From NCBI GenBank assembly GCA_048013815.1, contig CM106586.1, positions 22,072,001 to 22,136,000 on the forward strand: a DNA stretch of 64,000 bases, written 5' to 3'. The first letter of the stretch is position 1; every line of letters begins with the position of its first letter. The translations under genes and the position numbers were made by a program. Shown in pieces: positions 10,201-20,398 of the stretch. This DNA is from Setoptus koraiensis (Eukaryota; Arthropoda). The notes below the pieces were generated by a model. The model was not told where the DNA came from, ran no database searches, and saw only the letters and a list, made by a program, of their open reading frames with translations.

Positions 10201-12050
10201 CAGTTGGATAGACCTCACTATGGCGGTGCACGCAATAAACGAGCTAACCGCGCTTTATAACACTTTTTATTCCATGCGATTTCATGATAAAAGTTTTGTC
10301 AGACAGGCCGAGAGATTTGTTGAGTCGTTGTGCGACCTGTTAGATTTGAGCCGTATTGTCCCGTGTGTTATTTGTGTGACAAATTTGTGCGGTCTTGACA
10401 GTGCGACCAAACCAGTATTTGTGCGATACCGTTGGTTGCTTCTGTTAATTTTATTCTCAATGCGACAGCTCCATTAGGTGTGTTGTTGAAAGAGGATTCT
10501 GCAGAGGGCGCTCGCGTCGACCATAACAGGTTGTTTGCGTGGGGTCGCCAATGGTGTGTTGATTCCTATGAACCGACAATTCTCAATTGTTTGCGAAGAG
10601 CACCGTGTTTCATTGGCTTCCATTTGCAACTGTGTTTTGTTTCTTATTGTTTGTTGCATCATTATAATGAGGTGCGCATCACCGACAGTTGTCATGAATG
10701 GCAGAGTTATAACCTTTCCTACATTGTATAGGCAGTGATTAATCTTTTGATCTTTGACCACGCTAGTCTCCTGTTTGTGGCGCCGTCCCGACACAAAGTC
10801 CCAACAACAAGTCCCAACAACAAGTCTCAACACAAAATCTCGGCATGGTTCGGCCGGCGATCCGATGATTCGCCCACATGGTCTTGCCAGCAGGACCATG
10901 TGGGTGCCTTGCTGACACAGGCACAAGCGTGTGCATGTATGTGTTTTATTGTCGTAATGTGTTCGAGGTGTGACAAATCCTTTAGCCACCAGCAGCAATA
11001 GTATGAGTAGTTTGTTGTGCCATCAAACAGTCTGAACCAGTAGAAGCGAGCTTGTTGGCTTAAGCTAGGACGATTAGATCGGCAGGCTTGACAAACATGT
11101 ACACTCTTATTAACACAAAGCCGTATGGATTTGTGCGTAAGCGGCAATATTTCAAGGCAAGTTCGACAGTGATGACGGATAAATGAATGGTGTATCCATT
11201 TAGCCGCCAGCAGCGACACCAGCGCAAGCTGTGTATTAGTGTGCTGTTGAGCAAAGATGTTGCTAGCAAATCAGCCATCAGCATAACAACAAACTAATTA
11301 TGATGAGTAGCGCCTCACCATGTTGTTGTTGTCGTCGTTGTCGTTGTTGCTGCTGCTGCTGCTGTGGTGCCACCACAGCAACATGGTGAGTCGATCGATG
11401 GCTGGCCCAGGCGCGTTGCTCGTCGTCATCGTCGCAAATCACACCTTATCTTTCCTTTGTGATTACTATTTATTTTTTATCATCGCTGCACAACAATGTT
11501 TGCCAGCCACGGCAAGTTAATGCAACAAGACAATGCACACACACACACACGCACGCACACACGCAGGATTGCGACTAGGAGAGCTACACGAGGTCTCGCC
11601 AAGCAGATCAGGAACGGCAGATAGCTGCTGGCGCTGCAGACGGCGCTGTTGCTGGCTTGCTGAAATCGAACGCGTCGCGCCAATCGACAGACCCCACCCA
11701 ATCTTGTGCGATGGCGCTGTAGGCAACAACATTTCGTTGTCGCTGTTGTTGTTGCCGCTGTTGTTGTTGCCGCTGTCGTTGCTGGCGCTGTCGTTGCTGG
11801 CGCTGTTGTTGCGACAGGCACAACAGCGACAGCAACAAGGCAAATCGGTGGTTGGCATTGCTAGCGGCATGAGAAACGATGGCTCGAGCACTTGACTTCA
11901 CTTGGCGCTGGTGGCTTCTCTCGCAACTTGTGTGTCAGACGCACTCTCGCACGATAGACAGAGTAGCAAATTGCGAGTGTGTTTGCACAGTTTCGAGCAA
12001 AACATTTACAATTGGCAAACTTCAGCAGCAAAGATACAATAGAAAAGTCA
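10201..12050. other. Noncoding region upstream of adducin, left part
   Basis: Open frames here are on both strands, overlap each other and have simple composition, so I treat them as chance. Visible structure: GTTGTTGTCGTCGTTGTTGC-type triplet runs (11320-11362), a CA/CACG run (11533-11565) and a degenerate TTG/CTG array (11735-11820). No domain or splice pattern supports a protein. Confidence 0.45.
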
Positions 12051-12850
12051 TCTAGAGAAACAACACAAAAATGGCTCGGACGGAGCACGTACCATTGTGT
12101 GGCGCACTCGGCGTCCTTCGATGCGGCCTACTGCGCTCTTGTGCGCTCTGCTCAACACAGTCTGTTCGGCAGAGTCTGTTCGGCAGAGTCTGTTCGGCAG
12201 AGTCTGTTCGACCGAGTCTGTTCGACCGAGTCTGTTCGACAGAGTCTGCTGTGCGCCGCAACACAGTCTAGATATTCACGTCGCTGGCTGGCCGACCAGC
12301 CAGCGGGCCGACTATTCACGCTCCCCTACTCCCGACGCCCTGTCAGTGTAAGGCTTACACCTAGTGCGAGAGTCCGACAGGGCGGCGCTACCCGGCTTTC
12401 CGCATTTGCTTGTTGGTCGCTGACGATAGGCAGCGGCTTTGTCGAGCGGTGCGTTGGCTTCGGGGGCCGGAGCGAGCGAGCGGAAAGCGAAAATGTTCAA
12501 CCGCTCGGTCTGGCCTCGGCCGCACACTCACCGGGCGACGCCAGCGCCCATGCCGGGCGGCGGATCGGGCGGCGGATCGGACGGCGAGTCCGGCGGCGAG
12601 TCCGGCGCGAGTCACGGCCTCCATTCGCGCCGCATCCGTATGCACTGTTGCTTTCAAGGCGGAGGCCAGCGCAATATCCGACTGGCCTGTCCGGTATTCA
12701 TGTGAGCGCGGTGCAAAGGTGCGTTGGTGCACACGGTGAGGCGCCACCGCCAGTGTGTGTGGTGCTGCTGCCACCAACAGCCTGCTACTCGCAGGCTGCT
12801 TCTACGGGCAGGCTGCTAGTCACTGGAGGCTAGTGTTCGTTGCGGTGGCG
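12050..12850. promoter_or_regulatory. GC- and CpG-rich block, possible promoter or 5' exon of adducin
   Basis: About 800 bp that is clearly richer in G+C and CpG than anything around it (for example repeated CGGGCGGCGGATCG and CGAGTCCGGCGG words at 12545-12615). Frames are open on several strands at once because stops are rare in GC-rich DNA, so I do not call a protein. A CpG-dense island in an AT-rich genome fits a promoter or a long 5' UTR; the next coding gene on the plus strand is adducin at 15146. Confidence 0.35.
12159..12250. repeat. 14-bp tandem repeat, about 6.5 copies
   Basis: Unit AGTCTGTTCGGCAG repeated head to tail. The first three copies are of the CGGCAG type, then two of a CGACCG type, then one CGACAG. 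The array is confined to this GC-rich block. Confidence 0.9.
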
Positions 12851-15145
12851 CTGGTGGCGGTGCGAGCGGGTTTGGGCGAGGCACATGCACCATAGACAAT
12901 TGCGCAACTCCTGACAACGCAGCCCCCACCCTACTACGTTGCTCGTCGTGGTGAGCAGCCAGCGACATGGCTGCGCAGCACACACACACACACACACGAT
13001 TCAACGTGCCTATAACAGTGGTGCCAGTTGTTGTTGGCAGTGTATGTGGCATAGTAGGTTAGTGTACATGTAAACACACACACTCACTCTTTCCGTCACT
13101 CACTCGCTTAGACACTGGCAACACTCTCACTACGCACACACACAACGTGAGCACTAGTGAGCACAAAACTCCACATCACAGCGCACTGGCCTACTGCGCA
13201 GCCATTGCAGACAGCGAGACTCGACAGCGAACATAATGGATCGAGCGAGCGCCAGCACAAGTGCGTGCATGCCGCAGCCCGTCGGGCGTTTATGACTGCT
13301 CGTGTGTGTGTGTGCCTACCTTTGTGTATGAGCGTGTGTGTGTGTGTTGCTCTGCGCTTGTTTTGTGGTGTGTCCGCCCGTCATTGACTACACACACACA
13401 CACACACGATTTGTTGCTAGACTGCGAGACTGTGCCGCCGTCATCCTCCTCTATTCGTCATAACAGCAATAATCTTCTTCATCATCATCCCTGAACCATT
13501 ATCATTTGAACGTTATCGTCATCATCGTTTCTGTTTCTCTTGTTGTGTTAATCATCCTGAACGCACTATAAACTGCACTATAAAACACTGTACTGCACAG
13601 CCAGCCAGCCAGCCTGTGCCACACTAACAGACATCGAAAGTAACGAAAGCCGCCGCCGCTGTCGGCCCGCTTGAGCCGTTGCAAAAACAAAAAACAAAAA
13701 CAAACCCGCTAAATAACCTTCCACCTTGTGCGCCTTCTATTTATCACTGTATCGTCACCGCTGCTGCTGCTGCCGTCGTCGCACAGCGCCCACTAACGCG
13801 CTCGCCCAACTGTAAATCTACATTCTATTTGTGTGTCTATCAGTAATTATCGATCAATTAATAAAAAAAGTAACTATCTAATTATTGGCACTGATAGCCT
13901 GTGAAACCTATCCTGTCAACATCTAGCCGCTGATGCACATCGCAGCAGACATCTAGCCACGGTGAGACCAGCGAAACAGACAGGACAGAACAGAACAGAA
14001 GGAGAGCGCCCTGTTCAGCGTATTTATGCATCTGCATTAGCGAACCAAAGAACGAACGATCCAACAGCGAGCCAGCGAATTGCATCGAGAGCCATTGTTG
14101 AACTAGCGAACTGTCTGAGCGAACTATTTCAGCGAACTATCTGAACGAACTGTGAGAGAGTGTGTCCGTCTGTCTCACTGTGTTAATGTAGGCAAGCGTG
14201 CGTGTGTCTGTGTACCACTGTCCGCCTTCAACTGTGTGTGTGAGTGAGTGTGAGTGAGTGAGTGAGTGTGTGTGTTGCGTGTAGTGGTGCTAGCGTAGCT
14301 GCCTGCTAACGTTGATGCTGATAGCAAACTGTGTAGTGGTAATGGTGGTGCCTATGGTGCTGCTCCTTCTTGTAAGAGGGCAACTTTGATTCCTCAGTGA
14401 AATATTGTTATTATTATTATCATCATCAAATAATTACCATTATATCATTATTGATATTACATAATAAAATCAAGCAAAATTTGAACACAATATCAGCAAA
14501 ATCTATTTACGGATCAACTAAATATCCGCAGCAACAACACACAGTTCGTGCGTCGAAAATAGTGTTCGGAAATAGAATCTACAATATACAGAAGCGAAAA
14601 ACAACAGAATCGAATTATAAAATCCAGCACCCATCGGAATAAATGTGTTTATCGGATGCATGCGCTCACTCGCTACCTCACAGCGACCTAATTATAACAA
14701 TATAACAACCGAGATATTGTTTCCTTTTTATTGATATTGTCGCTATTATTATTACTATTATTATTATTATTATTAATTATTATTATTATTATTATATGCA
14801 TTTACTACAATATACAAACAACAACAATATGCAATAGAAATTTGCGTGAATGTATTTTTAATCACACAACCATCAACCAGGAAAAACAATAACAATATTT
14901 ATACAACAATTTTTAATCAATTATTACATACAAATTTAAATGTATGCAATACGTCTCAATAACTCAACTTTTACCAACTTAAACACACACTCAATCGGGC
15001 AGGAAAACAACATAGAGACTGGGAACCGCTGCAATCGCAAATATACACTCATAGACACTGCATAAGTTATAACACACGCTATCGTCATAATTATCATCAC
15101 CTACTAGTACAACCACTACCATCACTACAACTACTACTATCAGAC
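12851..15145. other. Noncoding region upstream of adducin, right part (probable 5' UTR/promoter)
   Basis: No gene seen. Contains CA/GT microsatellites (about 12978-12998, 13391-13408, 14230-14276), repeated CAGCGAAC/CGAACTAT words at 14085-14160, and an ATT/TTA microsatellite at 14743-14795. The last few hundred bases are AT- and CAC/ACT-rich leader running into the adducin start. Confidence 0.5.
14743..14795. repeat. (ATT)n microsatellite
   Basis: About 17 near-perfect ATT/TTA triplets, interrupted twice. Confidence 0.9.
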
Positions 15146-17251
15146 ATGGCTCCTGCCGCCGTCACCACACAGCAAGACAATGAGGTGCACACTACTAATG
15201 ATAGTCTCAACAATAGTAAGCCCTCTGATATCGAACAAGACATCAAAGAAATGGAGAGACGAAAACGTGTTGAGATGATTATGAACAGTCAATTGTTCCG
15301 AGAGGAATTAGAACGTATCATAGAGGGCCAATTCACTGATGGAAGCCCATTGGCCGGTTTGTCGGCTTTGCATCAGGTCACCGAATTATTATCTGGAAGG
15401 GGGCCCTCATCGTCACTGCGAGTGGGTCCATCTATTATTCCCATTAATGACATCAGAGGCGTTGATTCGCTTAAATTTGACAAAGGAGAGAAATTGTTGA
15501 GATGTAAGGTAGCTGCTGTTTACAGATTAATCGATCTATATGGATGGTCGCAAAGCATTTATAATCATATTTCTACTAGAGTCAATCAAGAGCTTGAACA
15601 CTTTCTCATTAATCCATTTGGTTTGCAATATAATGAAGTAACAGCATCATCATTAGTTAAAATTGATATGCAGGGAAATCTAGTAGACCAAGGCTCAACT
15701 AATTTCCTATTTAATCGTGCCGGCTTTAATTTACATTCGGCGATACATTTGGCACGTCCCGATATTAAAGCTATCATACATATACATTATCCATCATGCG
15801 TAGCAATATCAGCCTTTAAACCAGGCCTACTTCCAATATGCCAAGAGGCAGCCATAATAGGCGATGTAAGCTATTATGATTATACAGGTATATTGGCAGA
15901 TTCAGAAGAGAGAGATGCCATTGGTAAAGCGCTAGGTATTCATAATAAGGTGTTAATATTGAGAAACCACGGAGTGGTTGCTTGCGGTGTCAATATTGAA
16001 GAGGCACTATTTTATTTACATAATGTTATTAAAGCATGCGAGACACAAGTCAAATTACTGCCAGTTGGATTAGAAAATTTAACGCTCATGTCTAAAGAGT
16101 CTATTGAAAAGACTCGCGATATTGTTAAAAATTCTGCCGTTCAGGGAAGAGATGGTAATGCCTCTGAAAATAATGCAGATGGCAATTCAAGACAGCACCA
16201 CAAGTGGAATATTAAAGAATTAGAATTCGAAGCACAAATGCGCATGCTAGACAATTGTGGATTTCGAACTGGTTATGTCTATAGGCAACCATTAGTTAGA
16301 AGAGAAGAGCGTTTCAGGCATGATGTCGAAGAGCCACCAACTGTTACGTCGGTGCAATCGAACTATTTTGACGAAGACAAATGGTTGAGCCCATTGAAAA
16401 AATTAGTAGATGGTAAAAAAACACATGACCGAATACGATGGGTCAACTCACCTAATGTCTATCTTAAGAAGGAAATACTCGAAACTGGTACTCATGACCC
16501 GAAGCCTATCACACGTTGGGTGCAAGATGGACAGTCGCCTGATGGTCAACACTATGATCATGTTAGGATAGACAATGCTCATCAGTTTGCACCACCATCT
16601 ATTGATCTTGAAGAGTTTAAACGTAAGCAAAAAGAGATGAAAGAATTACGTTTTAAAAATACCATATCGAGCGGACCACAGAGTCAGATACTTGATGGTG
16701 TCACTTGGGATGAATTAAAGAGATCAGGCACTGATACTGTTGATGGACAGAGGAATACCGAACAAACTATTATTGTTGGTGCTGCTTCTAAAGGAATTAT
16801 ACAAAGGGACCATCAGCATAATGCCAAAGTTTACAAAACGGCCTATGCTAAGAATCCTTTCGATGATATCACTGATGCCCAATTGGAGGAGTATAAACGA
16901 TTAGTAGCTAGGAAACAACGCGGTGAAGATGTGCCCTATGAAGAAATACCAGAAAATATGAGGCATCTCTTGAACGAGCCCATAAGCGAAAGATTAACTA
17001 GTCCTACATCACCAACATCTCCTCTCTCTGAGGATGAATCTGAAAACAAGAAGAGAGATAAGGATAAAAAAGAGAAGAAAAAGAGAATTCGAACGCCATC
17101 GTTTTTGAAAGGCGGCCGAAAAGAGAAGGAAGAAGAGCGCGATGAAAAAAAAGAAGAGAAGAAAGAGGAAAAGAAAGAAGACAAAAAGAAGAGAGATAAA
17201 GATAAGAAGAAAGACAGAAAAGAGGAGAAGAGAGAAAAAGAAAAGGCTTAA
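15146..17251 (+). CDS. Adducin (membrane-skeleton protein, hts-like)
   Basis: 701 aa in a single exon, starting at ATG 15146 (MAPAAVTTQQDN). Residues about 105-320 form the class II aldolase-like head typical of adducin (WSQSIYNHIS, NPFGLQYNEVTASSLVKID, HIHYPSCVAISA, LRNHGVVACG). A neck and a tail with conserved pieces follow (RWVNSPNVYLKKEI, YKTAYAKNPF). The end is a MARCKS-related domain, KKRIRTPSFLKGG at about 648-660, followed by a very lysine/glutamate-rich tail (KKEEKKEEKKED). In the family, adducin caps actin barbed ends and joins spectrin to actin at the cell cortex; the MARCKS segment binds calmodulin and is phosphorylated by PKC at the serine in TPSF. Complete loss of introns is unusual for adducin genes. 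A TSPTSPTSP run before the tail is probably a further phospho-region. Confidence 0.96.
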   Translation: MAPAAVTTQQDNEVHTTNDSLNNSKPSDIEQDIKEMERRKRVEMIMNSQLFREELERIIEGQFTDGSPLAGLSALHQVTELLSGRGPSSSLRVGPSIIPINDIRGVDSLKFDKGEKLLRCKVAAVYRLIDLYGWSQSIYNHISTRVNQELEHFLINPFGLQYNEVTASSLVKIDMQGNLVDQGSTNFLFNRAGFNLHSAIHLARPDIKAIIHIHYPSCVAISAFKPGLLPICQEAAIIGDVSYYDYTGILADSEERDAIGKALGIHNKVLILRNHGVVACGVNIEEALFYLHNVIKACETQVKLLPVGLENLTLMSKESIEKTRDIVKNSAVQGRDGNASENNADGNSRQHHKWNIKELEFEAQMRMLDNCGFRTGYVYRQPLVRREERFRHDVEEPPTVTSVQSNYFDEDKWLSPLKKLVDGKKTHDRIRWVNSPNVYLKKEILETGTHDPKPITRWVQDGQSPDGQHYDHVRIDNAHQFAPPSIDLEEFKRKQKEMKELRFKNTISSGPQSQILDGVTWDELKRSGTDTVDGQRNTEQTIIVGAASKGIIQRDHQHNAKVYKTAYAKNPFDDITDAQLEEYKRLVARKQRGEDVPYEEIPENMRHLLNEPISERLTSPTSPTSPLSEDESENKKRDKDKKEKKKRIRTPSFLKGGRKEKEEERDEKKEEKKEEKKEDKKKRDKDKKKDRKEEKREKEKA

Positions 17252-17831
17252 AATATAGATTATTTAGAGCAGAAAAAAAGAGTGCATATTAGGATGATCT
17301 TGAAGTTTACATTGTTCAAAATTATTGAAAATTATACACAAACGATTCTACTATCTAATAAATAGAAATAATCTACACTGAATATACGATATTCAAATGA
17401 CAATACTATTCGTCGGGGAGTCATGATATAACTTTCTCTTTGACGTTCGATAAAGACCACGCTTAGTAAATAGGGCATTCGGCATGCGCTCTCACTCAAA
17501 GTGTGCTGCCCAATCTACTGGTTTATCTTTTGATCCTCTCACTGATTGTTTGCTCCGATTTTATCTCGTGCATCTTCTGTACCGATTGCGTTTTAATTTT
17601 CTTTGATCACATAAACTTACGCCGCTTCCCTGAGAGGGTTTCAATCATTGTGGTTTGAATTTCTCGCCAAATGTGACAAAATCATTATCGCTATGCCTGG
17701 CCAATCTATTCTTTAATGTAGTATCTAAAATAGTTACTTTATTGTGCTCGTATAATAAAACAAAACAAAAAAAAACTGGTGGATAAACGATACATAATGC
17801 CCCATGAAACTCGTGTTCTAAATAATCCGTA
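17252..17831. other. Intergenic: adducin 3' UTR and glutathione synthetase promoter
   Basis: Apart from the poly(A) signal I see nothing distinctive. Confidence 0.5.
17357..17362 (+). terminator. AATAAA polyadenylation signal for adducin
   Basis: Canonical hexamer about 105 bp after the adducin stop. Confidence 0.5.
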
Positions 17832-19349
17832 ATGTGGCCATCTATAGAAAAAGTTTGTGATGAGAGATCTCTAATGCGAGATGCAAGAGATTACGCGTTG
17901 AATCATGGTCTAGTCATAAGGCAGAACAGCATTATTAATGACAATACTGTGGTACACTATCCGATAACACTATTTCCTTGTCCGTTTCCGCGTCGGCTTT
18001 ACGAATTAGCCGAATCGATACAAAAAGATGTAAATCAACTCATGTACAAGGTTGCCACAAACATTGAGTTTATGAGTCAATCTCTTCAGACAGTCATTGA
18101 TGTAGACGACTTCACAAAAAACATCCATGATATCAGTATCAAAATTGAGAAAGAGGGCCGATCACAACCCTACATTTCATGCATTAGTAGATCAGATTAC
18201 ATGTTAAATGCTGGACATTTTTCGGCCGGGGCCACAGAAAACAAACTCAACTTGAGACAGGTTGAGGTCAATGCGATCGCGTCCAGCCTATCTGGTCCAA
18301 GTAAACATGTGTCAGAATTGCATAAATACATCATCAGCAAGCATAAAGTGCTAGCCACGGACCCTTTTGAAACTGAGGACATTCTAGAATCAAGGACACC
18401 TAAGAATGGAGGGTATCAACTGGTTTGTGATGGTCTCATCAGAGCCTTCGACGCCTATAATAAGAGCAACACCTACATACTTGTGGTATGCGACGATCGA
18501 ACTTTGAATTTTAGCGACCACCGTCTCACTGAAGAAGGGATCTTTCGTATCAGGCCTGACATCATATCGATCAGACGAAGATTCGTTGATCTACCCAGTT
18601 GTGCGAGGCTAGGACCAAATAGAGAATTACTCGTAGACGAAAGAGAAATCGCCGTTGTTTACTTTAGATACTGTTACGACCCTTCCCATTACAATTTCGA
18701 AGGTGCATGGGATATGCGACTACTACTAGAGCAATCGAGAGCGATTAAGTGTCCATCGAGTAACTTCCACTTATCTGGTGTGAAAAAATTTCAACAAGTT
18801 ATAAACGACGAAAAAAGCTTGGAACAATTTATAGCACCAGAAGCCGCTAAACGATTAAGCCAGGTTTTTTCCTCTTTCTGGCCATTAGGTTTTGATGAGA
18901 AAGGTAATCAGGCGCTTAATATGGCTTTAGTCAGCCCTAAAAATCTTGTATTGAAACCTCAACGAGAGGGTGGAGGACATAATATTTACAAGGAAGCAAT
19001 AGTTCCGTTCTTAAAAGATATAAAAGACTCCTCTGCCAGAAATCAATATATACTTATGGAATATATAGATAGTCCGACTACAGCCAACTGGATTTTACTC
19101 CATGATCAAATTGATGAGACTCTCAGTTTGAATAGACCAGATCACTTGGTCAGCGAGTTGGGTATTTATGGTTCCGTGCTCGCTGGGACCAGTGGTATAG
19201 ATGCAAACAATAGCGCAGGCTACTTGGTAAGAAGTAAGAAGCTAGGTGTCAACGAAGGGGGAGTTTTGTCGGGTTATGCAGCATTAAGTAGTTTATATCT
19301 CCTAAATGAATCGGATGAGGCTGATCTGAGTTATTACTTTAAATTGTAG
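17832..19349 (+). CDS. GSS: Glutathione synthetase
   Basis: 505 aa, intronless; human GSS is 474 aa. The eukaryotic glutathione synthetase signature is clear: an N-terminal substrate-binding part with LFPCPFPRRLYELA, the central ISCISRSDYM and EVNAIASS segments, then the ATP-grasp glycine-rich loop KPQREGGGHNIY at about 374-386 and the C-terminal lid with GVLSGYA and the Gly-rich NEGG. It joins gamma-glutamylcysteine and glycine with ATP to make glutathione in the cytosol. The start is the ATG at 17832 (MWPSIEKV). Its stop is 26 bp from the stop of COX11 on the other strand, so the two mRNAs must overlap at their 3' ends. Confidence 0.96.
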   Translation: MWPSIEKVCDERSLMRDARDYALNHGLVIRQNSIINDNTVVHYPITLFPCPFPRRLYELAESIQKDVNQLMYKVATNIEFMSQSLQTVIDVDDFTKNIHDISIKIEKEGRSQPYISCISRSDYMLNAGHFSAGATENKLNLRQVEVNAIASSLSGPSKHVSELHKYIISKHKVLATDPFETEDILESRTPKNGGYQLVCDGLIRAFDAYNKSNTYILVVCDDRTLNFSDHRLTEEGIFRIRPDIISIRRRFVDLPSCARLGPNRELLVDEREIAVVYFRYCYDPSHYNFEGAWDMRLLLEQSRAIKCPSSNFHLSGVKKFQQVINDEKSLEQFIAPEAAKRLSQVFSSFWPLGFDEKGNQALNMALVSPKNLVLKPQREGGGHNIYKEAIVPFLKDIKDSSARNQYILMEYIDSPTTANWILLHDQIDETLSLNRPDHLVSELGIYGSVLAGTSGIDANNSAGYLVRSKKLGVNEGGVLSGYAALSSLYLLNESDEADLSYYFKL

Positions 19350-19375
19350 TACAAACAAAAACTATGATGAAACTT

Positions 19376-19957
19376 TCACTGTGTGTTCAAGAGTCCGCCG
19401 TTTGCATCAGTCCCTAATTTAGGCATAAACAATCCACCATCCTTTGATTGAAAGAACGTATAAGATAAAATAATCTCGTCTGTGGTCTCCAAACGGGGAT
19501 CATTGACAAATTTGGGATCAATATAAAATAGTACAGGCATAAAGACGTCCTCGTTTGCGTTGAGCATTTGTTCTTCGAAACAAAAGCACTGAATCTTGTT
19601 GAAGTAAAGACCAGCTTCATAAGGCATTACCGAATAAGTGGCCACACCGATCACAGGCTTGTCGAGGGGATTTTTGGCTCTGTAGAAAGCAAGGGTAGTC
19701 TCTCCTGGATGAATTTTAACTTGTGCTTGAACAGGTTCAAATTGCCAAGCCATTCTAGATGATGTGTCAGCGTTAAATCTAACTGTTATGAGCCTGTCAT
19801 CGTTCCTTTTTAAAGACAGCACTTTCTCTTCGTTTTCTTTGACTGCTTTGCCTCCTTTTCCTGTGACGTTACAATAGATCCTGTAGAGGGGAACGGCACC
19901 ATAACTAGCCGCAAACATCGCAAAAGCCATAGTGGCTAGTTTTGAATAGGGAGCCAT
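19376..19957 (-). CDS. COX11: COX11, cytochrome c oxidase copper chaperone, with an atypical short N-terminus
   Basis: 193 aa; human COX11 is 276 aa. A membrane segment (about 9-25), the AVPLYRIYC motif (Cys29) and the copper-binding CFCFEEQ motif (Cys124, Cys126) are all present, as is the C-terminal domain ending in the LSYTFF segment. In the family the protein sits in the mitochondrial inner membrane and delivers copper to the CuB site of COX1. The usual long N-terminal targeting region is missing: the protein begins MAPYSKLA directly before the membrane helix. These first codons and the DNA upstream are similar to the start and promoter of ARPC3 at 33534-33793, so the 5' end looks acquired. 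An upstream exon carrying a targeting sequence cannot be excluded, but I saw none. Confidence 0.93.
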   Translation of the reverse strand: MAPYSKLATMAFAMFAASYGAVPLYRIYCNVTGKGGKAVKENEEKVLSLKRNDDRLITVRFNADTSSRMAWQFEPVQAQVKIHPGETTLAFYRAKNPLDKPVIGVATYSVMPYEAGLYFNKIQCFCFEEQMLNANEDVFMPVLFYIDPKFVNDPRLETTDEIILSYTFFQSKDGGLFMPKLGTDANGGLLNTQ

Positions 19958-20144
19958 CTGAGGTCATTCGTTTATTGATATCTAACAGTAAGTTAAATAC
20001 ATTCGATCGAGATTTTTCCATTAGAGTTGCATGAAGTGCATCACGACAATGTCTATTCGACCACATTATTATCATATGTTCGTTGTGTTATGTCGTGCAA
20101 AGCGAGTCGACTCAATGACCTACGCGCGAGTCGTGTATCTAAAC
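19958..20144. promoter_or_regulatory. Compact promoter region of COX11, homologous to the ARPC3 promoter
   Basis: 187 bp between the COX11 start (-) and a small gene on the plus strand. It shares, in the same order, several blocks with 33563-33793: ATATCTAAC next to the start, TATCATATG, a TTATGT...GTGC.AAG block and the palindrome GAGTCGACTC (20104-20113; 33772-33781 in the other copy). The palindrome with flanking TGAC resembles paired AP-1-like half sites; that reading is inference. Confidence 0.6.
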
Positions 20145-20398
20145 ATGTCATCGGTTTGGTATTTCGACAACAACGTGATATTGAACGTTAAATAATCAGA
20201 TACAACGAATGCCTTGTTTGTTGACCTTCTCTCCAGTTATCCATAGAACACCAATCGCAATTGATGACATTAGCCGTAAAACTCAACGAGCTGAAGCTTC
20301 GAAGTAGCTATAGATTGGCTGAGACAACCACTAACCACGACAACGAGTTCATACCTTACATGATCACCTTAATGGGGCGAATTATGCCTAGTGTGTAA
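20145..20398 (+). CDS. Small two-exon protein, unrecognised (67 aa)
   Basis: I do not recognise this protein. ATG at 20145 opens a 14-codon exon (MSSVWYFDNNVILN), a 50-bp intron runs 20187-20236 (GTTAAA donor, CTTCTCTCCAG acceptor), and exon 2 (20237-20398) continues in phase 0 for 53 codons to TAA. Exon 2 has protein-like composition (MTLAVKLNELKLR, FIPYMITLMGRIMP) with an amphipathic helix look and no signal peptide. It is divergent from COX11 with 187 bp between starts. It may not end here: a GTGTAACT donor at 20393 and a CTCTCTAG acceptor at 20431 would join a further 78-codon frame (20432-20668), but that intron would be only 39 bp. The donor of intron 1 is weak, so this is a candidate only. 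Confidence 0.4.

Noticed and set aside
10474-11901. Several overlapping frames of 75-174 codons on both strands
   Set aside because: They overlap one another on opposite strands, are Cys/Ser- or Gln-biased by triplet repeats, and show no domain or splice structure.
11979-12833. 284-codon frame over the GC-rich block
   Set aside because: GC-rich DNA lacks stops in several frames at once; it contains the 14-bp tandem array and no recognisable domain.
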